Source: Marixanthomonas sp002364245
Lineage (GTDB): Bacteria > Bacteroidota > Bacteroidia > Flavobacteriales > Flavobacteriaceae
Reading direction: 5' to 3'
NCBI GenBank assembly: GCA_963973455.1
Contig: CAXAZF010000001.1
Location: forward strand, 1 to 64,000
DNA length: 64,000 bases
Below the pieces are notes generated by a model. That model was given only the letters and a program-made list of their open reading frames with translations. It had not been told where the DNA came from and made no database searches. Every line of letters begins with the position of its first letter. Within the stretch, counting starts at the first letter, position 1. Shown here piece by piece: positions 26,800-34,281 of this stretch. Position numbers and translations under genes: made by a program.

Positions 26800-27192
26800 A
26801 TGCCTGAATTACAAGCCTTAATCGAAAAAAGTGAAACGCGAATTTGTAAAGCCGTATTCCCCAACACTACCAATCATTACGATACGTTGTTTGGTGGAAC
26901 CGCCCTTCAACTAATGGACGAAGCTTCTTTTATTTGTGCTACCCGTTTTTCGCGTAAACGCGTAGTAACTGTTTCTACCGATAAAATAGACTTTACAACG
27001 CCAATTCCAGAAGGTACGATTGTGGAATTAATCGCTCGGGTTGATTCTGTAGGGAAAAGTAGTTGTGTGGTAAAAGTTGATATTTTTATGGAGGATATGT
27101 ATAGCTATCAACGAGATAAAGCCGTTACAGGATTCTTTACATTCGTTGCCGTTGGGCTTGATAAAAAACCAATTGCGATTATTGACAATTAA
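26800..27192 (+). CDS. Acyl-CoA thioesterase, hotdog fold (YciA/BFIT type)
   Basis: 130 aa. Hotdog-fold marks: N-terminal strand CKAVFPNTTNHYDTLFGG followed by the central helix ALQLMDEASFICA, with the catalytic Asp/Asn pair (N24 or nearby and D40), and strands KIDFTTPIPEGTIVELIARV and SSCVVKVDIFMED. This is the acyl-CoA hydrolase pattern G(G).LM...D. Likely releases CoA from medium or long acyl-CoA. It is divergent from the nitroreductase and just upstream of the tRNA gene. Confidence 0.85.
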   Translation: MPELQALIEKSETRICKAVFPNTTNHYDTLFGGTALQLMDEASFICATRFSRKRVVTVSTDKIDFTTPIPEGTIVELIARVDSVGKSSCVVKVDIFMEDMYSYQRDKAVTGFFTFVAVGLDKKPIAIIDN

Positions 27193-27207
27193 TTTTAAAA
27201 AAGCCTT

Positions 27208-27236
27208 TTGAGAATAAAAAAAGGATGTTATATTTG
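27208..27236 (+). promoter_or_regulatory. Promoter of the tRNA-Ser gene
   Basis: TTG (27208-27210), 18 bases, then TATATTTG (27229-27236): a textbook Bacteroidetes TTG-N18-TAnnTTTG promoter, 34 bp before the tRNA. Confidence 0.75.
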
Positions 27237-27270
27237 CACTCGCATTTGGGGAATACCCAATGAGACACTT

Positions 27271-27355
27271 GGAGAAATGGCAGAGTGGTCGAATGCGGCA
27301 GTCTTGAAAACTGTTGAGGGTCACACCTCCGGGGGTTCGAATCCCTCTTTCTCCG
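27271..27355 (+). tRNA. tRNA-Ser (anticodon TGA)
   Basis: Acceptor GGAGAAA (27271-27277) pairs with TTTCTCC before discriminator G (27355). The D-arm contains AGAGTGGTCGAATG; the anticodon stem GCAGT/ACTGT holds loop CTTGAAA with anticodon TGA; a long variable arm (TTGAGGGTCACACCTCC) is the class II mark of serine tRNAs; the T-loop is GGTTCGAATCC. Decodes UCA and related codons. CCA is not fully encoded. Confidence 0.95.
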
Positions 27356-27358
27356 CAC

Positions 27359-27392
27359 AAAAGCCCGTAAACGCAATGTTTATGGGCTTTTT
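27359..27392 (+). terminator. Rho-independent terminator after tRNA-Ser
   Basis: AAGCCCGTAAAC-GCAAT-GTTTATGGGCTTTTT forms a long stem (one G-T pair) followed by a T-tract immediately after the tRNA. Confidence 0.8.
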
Positions 27393-27563
27393 CATTTTTT
27401 GGGGCATATTAATGCATATATTTTTATTGAATTGTTATTCTACTCAAATAACCAATTGATAATCTCCAAGTAAATAAATTTATCATTAGTGCTGAAAACA
27501 AAGCAGCTTTTAAGGATTTCAGAAAAAAACAATACGATTAAAAAGTCGTAAAAAATTGCAAAC

Positions 27564-27606
27564 TGATTTATATCATAATCTAAGCTATCTCTATGGCGTA
27601 ATTTTG
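27564..27606 (+). promoter_or_regulatory. FNR/CRP-type box and -7 element of the hemN-ric operon
   Basis: TGATTTATATCA (27564-27575) is a perfect TGAY-N4-RTCA dyad. TAATTTTG (27599-27606) is a perfect TAnnTTTG -7 element. The box centre lies 36.5 bp before the end of the -7, i.e. about -41.5 to -42.5 from the expected start site. The rest of 27393-27629 shows no gene. Confidence 0.8.
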
Positions 27607-27629
27607 TCATATAATTAAAACATACAATT

Positions 27630-27914
27630 ATGACTTTATACGCAAAATTAAATCAGGACTTTTCAAAAAATTATATGGCAAACTCCGTACTGGGAATCAT
27701 TCTTTCCACGTGTATTGGTTCTATTGCCGTGATGACTTCTTTAATGAACGGAAACGGAATTCTTGAAATGATTCTTGTTTTTGTAAGTGTAGCTATTTGT
27801 AGTATTCACAACGCCTCTATTCTTACGCTACAAAAAGCGGAATTGGTGTTCAACTTATTAATGGCAAGCATACTCATTAATACACTAATAATTTTGGGCA
27901 ACGGATTATTTTAA
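27630..27914 (+). CDS. Small membrane protein of the hemN operon
   Basis: 94 aa with three hydrophobic segments (about 18-37, 44-62 and 70-93). No known domain. It lies first behind an FNR-type promoter and 14 bp before hemN, so it is probably co-expressed under low oxygen. Similar small proteins occur next to hemN in related bacteria as far as I recall. Function unknown. Confidence 0.65.
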   Translation: MTLYAKLNQDFSKNYMANSVLGIILSTCIGSIAVMTSLMNGNGILEMILVFVSVAICSIHNASILTLQKAELVFNLLMASILINTLIILGNGLF

Positions 27915-27928
27915 ACCTAAAAATTATC

Positions 27929-29290
27929 ATGTCTTCTTTAGTTTCAAAATATAATGTTGCAGGACCAAGATATACAAGCTATCCAACTGTCCCATACTGG
28001 AAAAATGAAACATTTTCACCCAAAGAGTGGAAAAGAACCTTGCAGAAAAGTTTTAAGGAGAGCAATGCTACTGAAGGAATAAGCCTTTACATTCATTTAC
28101 CTTTTTGTGAAAGCTTATGTACTTTTTGCGGTTGCAACAAACGCATTACCAAAAATCACGGTGTTGAGACTCCATACTTACAATCGGTTTTAAAAGAATG
28201 GAAATTGTATCGACAACTTTTTGATGAAAAACCCATTATAAAAGAGTTGCACTTGGGAGGAGGAACACCTACTTTTTTTTCTGCTGAAAATTTAAAGACA
28301 TTGCTCGACGGAATTTTTGAACATTCCATTAAAGCCGAAAAAGCTGAACTAAGTTTTGAAGGTCACCCAAATAATACCACCGAAGCACATTTACATATGC
28401 TTGCCTCTCTTGGTTTTAATCGGGTAAGCTTTGGCGTCCAGGATTATAATGAAACGGTACAAAAAGCCATTCACCGTATCCAGCCCTTCGACAATGTAAA
28501 AAAAGCGACCGAAAATTCAAGAAAAGCCGGGTACACATCGGTGGGACATGATATTATTTTTGGGCTCCCATTTCAGAAAAAAGAGCACATTATTCACACC
28601 ATTGAGCGCACCAAAGAACTTATGCCAGACCGCATTGCCTTTTACAGCTATGCGCATGTACCTTGGATAAAAGGCAACGGACAACGTGGTTTTAAAGACG
28701 GGGATTTGCCCTCTGCTTCAGAAAAACGTGAGCAATACGAAATTGGTAAAAAAATGTTGCTTGATGCTGGATACGTAGAAATTGGAATGGATCATTTCGC
28801 CTTAAAAACCGATAGCCTTTACAAAGCTGTTGAAACAAAGACCATACACCGCAATTTTATGGGCTATACATCGTCAAAAACACAGGCTATGATCGGCTTG
28901 GGCGTTTCGTCCATTAGTGATAGTTGGTACAGTTTTGCACAAAACGTAAAAACCGTAGAAGAGTACCAAAAACAAGTTGAAGATGGAGTAATACCTGTGT
29001 ATCGCGGTCATATTCTTACCGAAGAAGATTTAACCATAAGAAAACATATTCTAAGCCTAATGTGCAAATTAAAAACTTCTTGGAGCACTACAGAAGGTTG
29101 GTTTACAGAACTTCCAGATGTTTTGATAAACCTAAAGGAAATGCAAATGGATGGCCTAATTGAAATTGAAAGCAATGCGCTTTATATTACCGAAAAAGGG
29201 CGCCCGTTTGTTCGAAATGTGTGTATGGCTTTCGATTTATTATTACAACGAAAAAAACCTGAAACACAATTATTTTCAATGACTGTATAA
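27929..29290 (+). CDS. hemN: Oxygen-independent coproporphyrinogen III oxidase
   Basis: 453 aa, the usual length. Radical-SAM cluster motif CESLCTFCGC (Cys-x3-Cys-x2-Cys, about residues 57-65), the N-terminal KYNVAGPRYTSYPTVPYW, the glycine motif LGGGTPTF, and GHDIIFGLPFQ are all HemN marks. It converts coproporphyrinogen III to protoporphyrinogen IX in haem synthesis without O2. It supplies haem for the cbb3 oxidase and cytochromes of this island. Regulated by the FNR-type box at 27564. Confidence 0.95.
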   Translation: MSSLVSKYNVAGPRYTSYPTVPYWKNETFSPKEWKRTLQKSFKESNATEGISLYIHLPFCESLCTFCGCNKRITKNHGVETPYLQSVLKEWKLYRQLFDEKPIIKELHLGGGTPTFFSAENLKTLLDGIFEHSIKAEKAELSFEGHPNNTTEAHLHMLASLGFNRVSFGVQDYNETVQKAIHRIQPFDNVKKATENSRKAGYTSVGHDIIFGLPFQKKEHIIHTIERTKELMPDRIAFYSYAHVPWIKGNGQRGFKDGDLPSASEKREQYEIGKKMLLDAGYVEIGMDHFALKTDSLYKAVETKTIHRNFMGYTSSKTQAMIGLGVSSISDSWYSFAQNVKTVEEYQKQVEDGVIPVYRGHILTEEDLTIRKHILSLMCKLKTSWSTTEGWFTELPDVLINLKEMQMDGLIEIESNALYITEKGRPFVRNVCMAFDLLLQRKKPETQLFSMTV

Positions 29291-29308
29291 CATTAAAAAC
29301 TAATAATT

Positions 29309-30031
29309 ATGAGCATAACAGAAGAAAAAACAATAGCCGATATTGTTGCCGAAAACATTAAAACCTCTCACATATTCAAAAAACATGGGATTGATTTTTG
29401 CTGTGGCGGAGGAGTAACGGTTGAAAAAGCTTGTGAAAAGAAAGGCATAGACTATGTAGCTATAGCTGAAGAACTTCGTCATTTTGATATGGAAGTTGAA
29501 GAAAATTACGATTATATAAATTGGCCACTCGATGTACTGGTAGATCATATCGTTTCCGTACATCATTTATATGTAGAGGAAAACATTCCTTTACTGCTTC
29601 AATACGCTGAAAAAGTGGCAAAAGTACACGGCCATCATTATTCTGAATTGATACAAATTCGAGAGCTTTTCATTGAACTTTCTAAAGAACTTTCTGCACA
29701 TATAAAAAAGGAAGAGTTGATTCTGTTCCCATTCATAAAAAAAATGACGCTTGCCGAAAAAGAAGGAATATCACTGGATGTACCACATTTTAGAACCGTA
29801 GAAAATCCTATCGCGATGATGGAAGATGAGCACGAAAATGCCGGTGACATTTGTAAGGAGATTGCAAAACTCACTAATAATTACACGCCACCAGAAAATG
29901 CTTGTAATACATTTAGGGCTTTATATGATAAGCTGGAGGAATTTGAGCAAGATTTGCATACCCACATCCATCTAGAAAACAACATTTTACATCCTAAAGC
30001 ATTAAAACTGGAAATAGTATTAAGGGATTAA
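29309..30031 (+). CDS. ric: Iron-sulfur cluster repair di-iron protein (RIC/ScdA/YtfE)
   Basis: 240 aa. An N-terminal ScdA domain with GIDFCCGGG (double-Cys motif, about 25-33) is followed by a hemerythrin-like di-iron four-helix bundle with H and E ligands (HIVSVHHLYVEENIP, HGHHYSEL, EELILFPFIKKM, DEHENAGDIC, HTHIHLENNILHP, all within about 80-230). Repairs Fe-S clusters damaged by nitric oxide or oxidants. It lies 18 bp after hemN in the same operon, which fits nitrosative stress in a nitrous-oxide reducing bacterium. Confidence 0.93.
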   Translation: MSITEEKTIADIVAENIKTSHIFKKHGIDFCCGGGVTVEKACEKKGIDYVAIAEELRHFDMEVEENYDYINWPLDVLVDHIVSVHHLYVEENIPLLLQYAEKVAKVHGHHYSELIQIRELFIELSKELSAHIKKEELILFPFIKKMTLAEKEGISLDVPHFRTVENPIAMMEDEHENAGDICKEIAKLTNNYTPPENACNTFRALYDKLEEFEQDLHTHIHLENNILHPKALKLEIVLRD

Positions 30032-30073
30032 GTAGAAGCTTGACTAGCTTACACTTAAAGTTTGGTTTAGTAG

Positions 30074-30108
30074 AAAAGGGAAGTTGAAATAATTCGACTT
30101 CCCTTTTT
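30074..30108. terminator. Rho-independent terminator after ric
   Basis: AAAAGGGAAGTTGAA ... TTCGACTTCCCTTTTT forms a 15-bp stem (one G-T pair) followed by T-rich sequence. It can also serve the converging cbb3 operon ending at 30141. Confidence 0.8.
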
Positions 30109-30140
30109 AATTTGGTTAGTTAGTTGAACAATGACAGTTA

Positions 30141-30272
30141 TTATTTTTTCTTATTTCCGCTATTTACCATATTTAAAACAAGTAAGACTAGAACGACACA
30201 AACAACTCCAAAAACTACTATAATGGCTGTACCCATTCCCCAATCTACTAACGGGATGATTGTATTTAACAT
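30141..30272 (-). CDS. Small single-pass membrane protein at the end of the cbb3 operon (43 aa)
   Basis: A 43-aa frame begins at the ATG at 30272, 11 bp after the stop of the SafE-type gene. N-terminus MLNTIIPLVDWGMGT is followed by a strong membrane helix (about 15-35, IIVVFGVVCVVLVLLVLNMV) and ends NSGNKKK, a positive-inside tail. Sensible topology, short spacing and a stop just before the shared terminator support a real gene. Possibly an oxidase assembly or stability subunit, by context only. Confidence 0.65.
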   Translation of the reverse strand: MLNTIIPLVDWGMGTAIIVVFGVVCVVLVLLVLNMVNSGNKKK

Positions 30273-30283
30273 AATTAATATTT

Positions 30284-31027
30284 TTATTGATTAGTATTTA
30301 TTTCAGTATTCATGTTTTCTGAAACAACATGACAGTTATAATTTGCGTTTACCATTTCCACAGCGGGCTTTGGTGAAATATATGGGATTCCAAGTCCCAT
30401 TCCCCTAATAATAAATAAACAGCCTATAAGCACTACAAATACCGGTATAGCTTTGCGAATGCGCTGCCTTACTTGTACATTCAAGAAATTTCCCAAATAA
30501 ATTGCCGTTGTCATTAGTGGGATTGTACCCAATCCAAACAAAGCCATATACAGGCTTCCTTGCAAAGCATTACCAGAGGCAATAGCCCCAAAAACAGCCA
30601 TGTAAACAAGCCCGCAGGGTAAAAAACCATTTAAGAACCCTATAGTTAAAAATGTATCGGGCGATTTCTTCTTTAATGCAGTCCCTAATTCACTTTTTAC
30701 TTTTGAAATAATTTTAAATAGCGGTTTTGAAAAATTATATTTCTGAAACGTTCTATACGGAAGCAAAACAACGATAACCATTAAAATACCTATCGCAATG
30801 GTTAATTGTTGTTGCATACCAAACAGATAAAAGCTTTTGCCCAATAAACCAAACAAAAGTCCGATTATTGAGTACGCGAAAATTCTTCCAGAGTGATAGA
30901 GTAATATCTGTCCCGCCTTTTTCACGGGTTTTTTATGATCTACCGGTAATAAAAATGCAATGGGACCGCACATTCCCACGCAGTGGAAACTTCCTAATAA
31001 ACCGAATATGAGTGCTGATACAAGCAT
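30284..31027 (-). CDS. SafE/TauE-type membrane protein of the cbb3 cluster, putative copper supply
   Basis: 247 aa with six or seven membrane helices. The first carries SFHCVGMCGP, the Cys/His/Met motif typical of the TauE/SafE-like proteins encoded with cbb3 oxidases. The middle has FLNGFLPCGLVYMA, its internal repeat counterpart. Annotated elsewhere as sulfite exporter, but Cys/Met pairs and position behind ccoG-ccoH point to copper handling for oxidase maturation. The C-terminus contains NANYNCHV. 44 bp after ccoH. Confidence 0.8.
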   Translation of the reverse strand: MLVSALIFGLLGSFHCVGMCGPIAFLLPVDHKKPVKKAGQILLYHSGRIFAYSIIGLLFGLLGKSFYLFGMQQQLTIAIGILMVIVVLLPYRTFQKYNFSKPLFKIISKVKSELGTALKKKSPDTFLTIGFLNGFLPCGLVYMAVFGAIASGNALQGSLYMALFGLGTIPLMTTAIYLGNFLNVQVRQRIRKAIPVFVVLIGCLFIIRGMGLGIPYISPKPAVEMVNANYNCHVVSENMNTEINTNQ

Positions 31028-31071
31028 TTTTATTTATTAATTAAAACCTATTTTATTGAGGCAAAAGCTTT

Positions 31072-31518
31072 TTAATAGACTATTTCATCTTTATACAAGT
31101 ACTTTTTCCCTTCGTAATCCCAGGCAATATTTATGTTCCAACGACCGCCCAACAATCGCTTGTTAGGTATGAGCAAATTTGAACCGGAAAATTTCAACGG
31201 AAGCTGAAAGTCCAGTTTCTTGTTGGACGGTCTGTACAGGAACACGGTCCCCGAAACGTTTTCAGGGTTTATTTCTTTTGGGAAAGAAAGTAGCCAACCT
31301 TCATCGGTTTTCTTTCCTTTTATTTTTTCGGTTAATAATTTTAAATTTTCTTCGGCATCTATTTCTTGTTGAAACGCAAGTTCTTTTTTATAATACTCTT
31401 CCACTACCAAATCGTAGCTGTATTTATCGTTTGTACTCATTTTTATCACAAAAAACATGATAAAACAAATAAAGGCTGCGATACCAATTACAATTCCTGT
31501 TCCCCAATTTATTTTCAT
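31072..31518 (-). CDS. ccoH: cbb3 oxidase assembly protein FixH/CcoH
   Basis: 148 aa. One N-terminal membrane helix (about 7-26) followed by YSYDLVVEEYYKKELAFQQEID, the conserved FixH pattern (YY.KE..FQ..ID), and a periplasmic beta domain ending WDYEGKKYLYKDEIVY. Needed for assembly of cbb3 oxidase. Placed between ccoG and the SafE-type gene. 91 bp separate it from ccoG. Confidence 0.88.
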   Translation of the reverse strand: MKINWGTGIVIGIAAFICFIMFFVIKMSTNDKYSYDLVVEEYYKKELAFQQEIDAEENLKLLTEKIKGKKTDEGWLLSFPKEINPENVSGTVFLYRPSNKKLDFQLPLKFSGSNLLIPNKRLLGGRWNINIAWDYEGKKYLYKDEIVY

Positions 31519-31609
31519 AATACATGCCCGTAAACCGGGTATTTTTTATTAAACTAAACATGTTGTAGGATAGCACTATTCTTTTTGTGCTTTGCCTCGA
31601 CAAATTATA

Positions 31610-33031
31610 TTACTTATAACTTCTTGGTCCTAAAAAGGCTGCTGTAGTGGTTTCTATCAACTCGTCACCACTATATACACCTATTTTAACTTTATCTTTG
31701 TCCCCGTTAAGAGCACTCGCATTTATCTCGATGAAAAGAGTACCTTCGGCCAAACCTTGTTTTGGGATCTGAAATTCATCTTGGGTTACTAATTTGATAG
31801 TTCCCTTATGAGAAAGCAATTTAAAATGAACATCGTTAACTTCTTCTGTTGTTTTATTAATCAATTTAAAAGTGAATACGTTGCTAATAATATTATTGTC
31901 TTTATGTTCATACAATTGCCCGGGAAGTCTCAACACCCTCGCCTCTACATCATTTCTAAGAAAAAGCATACCTACCAATACGCCTATTAAAATTAACAAT
32001 ACGGCAGTGTACCCTTTTAATCTAGGGGTAAATTTAAATTTTGTTTTCTTTTCAATATTTTCTTCACTTGCATAGCGAATCAATCCTTTTGGTAAATTTA
32101 CCGCTTCCATAATACTGTCGCAGGCATCAATACAAGCGGTACAGTTTACACATTCCAGTTGGGTACCGTTACGGATATCGATACCCGTTGGACACACATG
32201 AACGCATTGGAAACAATCTATGCAGTCCCCTTTTCCAGAAGTTTCCCGGTCTTCCTTTTTATTGAATTTTGCTCTTCCTTTTTCCTTTTCACCTCGTTTA
32301 TGATCATAGGCAACTACAATACTTTTATTATCCAAAAGAACCCCTTGTAGCCTACCATAAGGACAAGCTATGATGCACACTTGCTCTCTAAACCAAGCAA
32401 ATACAAAATAAAACACACCTGTAAATATAGTTAGGGAAATAAGGGTGTTCCAGTTTTCTGTTGGGCCTTCCTGAATGTATTCCAACAACTTATCACTTCC
32501 TATTAAATAAGCTAGAAAAACATTCGCAATTAAAAATGAAATGATAAAAAAGATAAACCATTTTAATCCTTTTTTTCTAATCTTTTCAGCGTTCCAAACT
32601 TGTTTATCTAACCGAATTTGTTTCCCCCTATCCCCTTCAATGGCATATTCAATTCTTCTAAAAACCATTTCAAGAAAAATGGTCTGTGGACAGATCCATC
32701 CACAAAAAATCCGCCCGAAAGCAACAGTAAAAAGGATAATAAAAACTACCCCAATGAGCATAGAAATAACAAAAAGGTGAAAATCTTGTGGCCAAAACGG
32801 AAACCCGAAAATATTAAATTTCCTTTCCAATACATTTAACAAAAGAAACTGGTTGCCGTTTATTTTTATAAATGGTGCGGCAAACAAAAAAGCCAATAAA
32901 AAATAGCTTACATATTTACGGTATTCATATAACTTTCCCGAAGGTTTTTTGGGGTATACCCAAGACCGTTTTCCTTCTTTATCGATGGTACCGATGCTGT
33001 CCCTAAATGATTCGTCTTTTGGAGCTTCCAA
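31610..33031 (-). CDS. ccoG: cbb3 oxidase maturation protein CcoG (FixG)
   Basis: 473 aa. About five membrane helices in the N-terminal half, including FGRIFCGWICPQTIFLEMVF with paired cysteines. A cytosolic di-cluster ferredoxin domain has CIDCFQCVHVCP and CVNCTACIDAC (two 4Fe-4S sites). A C-terminal Ig-like periplasmic domain follows (about 375-473). CcoG is a cupric reductase involved in supplying Cu(I) for CcoN. Separated from ccoP by a strong hairpin. Confidence 0.93.
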   Translation of the reverse strand: MEAPKDESFRDSIGTIDKEGKRSWVYPKKPSGKLYEYRKYVSYFLLAFLFAAPFIKINGNQFLLLNVLERKFNIFGFPFWPQDFHLFVISMLIGVVFIILFTVAFGRIFCGWICPQTIFLEMVFRRIEYAIEGDRGKQIRLDKQVWNAEKIRKKGLKWFIFFIISFLIANVFLAYLIGSDKLLEYIQEGPTENWNTLISLTIFTGVFYFVFAWFREQVCIIACPYGRLQGVLLDNKSIVVAYDHKRGEKEKGRAKFNKKEDRETSGKGDCIDCFQCVHVCPTGIDIRNGTQLECVNCTACIDACDSIMEAVNLPKGLIRYASEENIEKKTKFKFTPRLKGYTAVLLILIGVLVGMLFLRNDVEARVLRLPGQLYEHKDNNIISNVFTFKLINKTTEEVNDVHFKLLSHKGTIKLVTQDEFQIPKQGLAEGTLFIEINASALNGDKDKVKIGVYSGDELIETTTAAFLGPRSYK

Positions 33032-33048
33032 TATTTTTGTTTTTTATG

Positions 33049-33082
33049 ATACCTACAAGATTTCAATAAATCTTGTAGGTAT
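33049..33082. terminator. Strong intra-operon hairpin between ccoP and ccoG
   Basis: ATACCTACAAGATTT (33049-33063) pairs perfectly over 15 bp with AAATCTTGTAGGTAT (33068-33082), loop CAAT. In the direction of transcription (minus) no clear T-tract follows, so it may protect the ccoNOQP message 3' end or partly reduce ccoG expression rather than end transcription fully. It may also be a copy of an interspersed palindrome. Confidence 0.6.
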
Positions 33083-33101
33083 TTTGGATATTTAAAACCT
33101 G

Positions 33102-34073
33102 CTATTCTTTTACAACATCTCCCGTTACAGGTTGGTCTTCTATCTTTATTTGAATTTTAGTAGAATCGATTACTTTCACTTCAACCTCTTCCACTGGTGT
33201 ATTAGGGTCTATCCAAAGGTCACCCTCCGGCTCTTTTGGGTCTACAGGTGTAGTACCGTGTAAACTTAAAACGTAACTCGAAACCTGCGCCATTTCACTA
33301 GGTTTTAAATCGGTTTTCCAAGCTACCATCCCTTTACCGTCTCGTCCCCCTTCTGAAACTGTATTAAATACATTTTTTATTCCGCCGCCCAAAATCCAGT
33401 AATCATCTGTTAGGTTGGGGCCAATTCCACCTCCACCATCAACTTTATGACAAGCAATACAGTTAGCCTCAAAGACAGTTTTACCAGCTGCAATGTCTTG
33501 TTTCCCTGTCAATATCTCTACCGTATTTACATCGATTAAATCTTTAGCGGTTTTTTTATACTCTTCTATCTCTGCCCGAGCTTCGGCTACGGCAATTTCA
33601 TACTCTTGATCTTGGTCAACACCATCAAAAATATGATATCGTACCATATATACCACTGCAAATATTATGGTTGCATAAAACATATATACCCACCAAGGTG
33701 GCAAGGTGTTGTCCAGCTCGCGGATACCATCGTAATTGTGATCGAGAACAATTTCTTCTTCTTTTTCCATTGGTTTTTTAGCCAGTAACTTCTTATAGGT
33801 ATTTTTAAACCAATTGTTTTCTTTTCTTTGTTCTTCAGATGCTAGGAATCTTGCTTGTGCTTCTTCATTCAATCCCCTAAACAGAATACTTTTTAACGTT
33901 TCTGAAATTACTTCAATAGCAATGGCAAAAACAAAGACCAAGCCCAAGACCGCCCAAATGACCGGATATTTAACAATGGCCCAAGTATCACTAGATTCCA
34001 CTGTAAATTCCAGTAGGAAAAATGCGAGGACCATAAAGCCTATAATTCGTAAATAAGATGCTGTTGTTTTCAT
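33102..34073 (-). CDS. ccoP: cbb3 oxidase subunit III, single-haem form
   Basis: 323 aa. Two N-terminal membrane helices (about 7-25 and 33-55), a charged linker, a third helix (about 130-145, PPWWVYMFYATIIFAVVYMV), a coiled region, then one cytochrome c domain with CIACH (about 206-210) and axial Met in GKGMVAW. Proteobacterial CcoP has two haem c motifs; only one CXXCH is present here, and the protein has extra N-terminal helices. Transfers electrons from donors to CcoO/CcoN. 5 bp after ccoQ. Confidence 0.93.
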   Translation of the reverse strand: MKTTASYLRIIGFMVLAFFLLEFTVESSDTWAIVKYPVIWAVLGLVFVFAIAIEVISETLKSILFRGLNEEAQARFLASEEQRKENNWFKNTYKKLLAKKPMEKEEEIVLDHNYDGIRELDNTLPPWWVYMFYATIIFAVVYMVRYHIFDGVDQDQEYEIAVAEARAEIEEYKKTAKDLIDVNTVEILTGKQDIAAGKTVFEANCIACHKVDGGGGIGPNLTDDYWILGGGIKNVFNTVSEGGRDGKGMVAWKTDLKPSEMAQVSSYVLSLHGTTPVDPKEPEGDLWIDPNTPVEEVEVKVIDSTKIQIKIEDQPVTGDVVKE

Positions 34074-34078
34074 AATGG

Positions 34079-34279
34079 CTAGTTGTTTTTATCGTTTTTA
34101 CGACTGTCTCCAGACAATTCCAACGGAATGTTGCTTACTTCTTTTATATGCTCTTTTTTTGCTGTGAAGACCCACCAGAATAGGGCGACAAAAAAGATAA
34201 AAAATATGAGCAGGGAAATAATGGGGTATATTGCAACCCCATCAATACTTTCTAGATTTCCTTTGATGAATTTTAACAT
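34079..34279 (-). CDS. ccoQ: cbb3 oxidase small subunit CcoQ
   Basis: 66 aa with one membrane helix (about 18-40, PIISLLIFFIFFVALFWWVF) and a charged C-terminus. Size, topology and position between ccoNO (2 bp) and ccoP (5 bp) identify it as CcoQ (FixQ), which stabilises the oxidase. Confidence 0.85.
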   Translation of the reverse strand: MLKFIKGNLESIDGVAIYPIISLLIFFIFFVALFWWVFTAKKEHIKEVSNIPLELSGDSRKNDKNN

Positions 34280-34281
34280 AA

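Noticed and set aside
27028..27376. Minus-strand ORFs across the thioesterase and tRNA-Ser
   Set aside because: They run antisense through a tRNA gene with full cloverleaf features.
30132..30143. TGACAGTTATTA as a further FNR-type box
   Set aside because: The second half-site is broken, and it lies at the 3' ends of two converging units, where an activator site makes no sense.
30284..31027. Sulfite export as the role of the SafE/TauE-type protein
   Set aside because: The HCVGMCGP motif and its place behind ccoG-ccoH fit copper supply to the cbb3 oxidase better than sulfite export.
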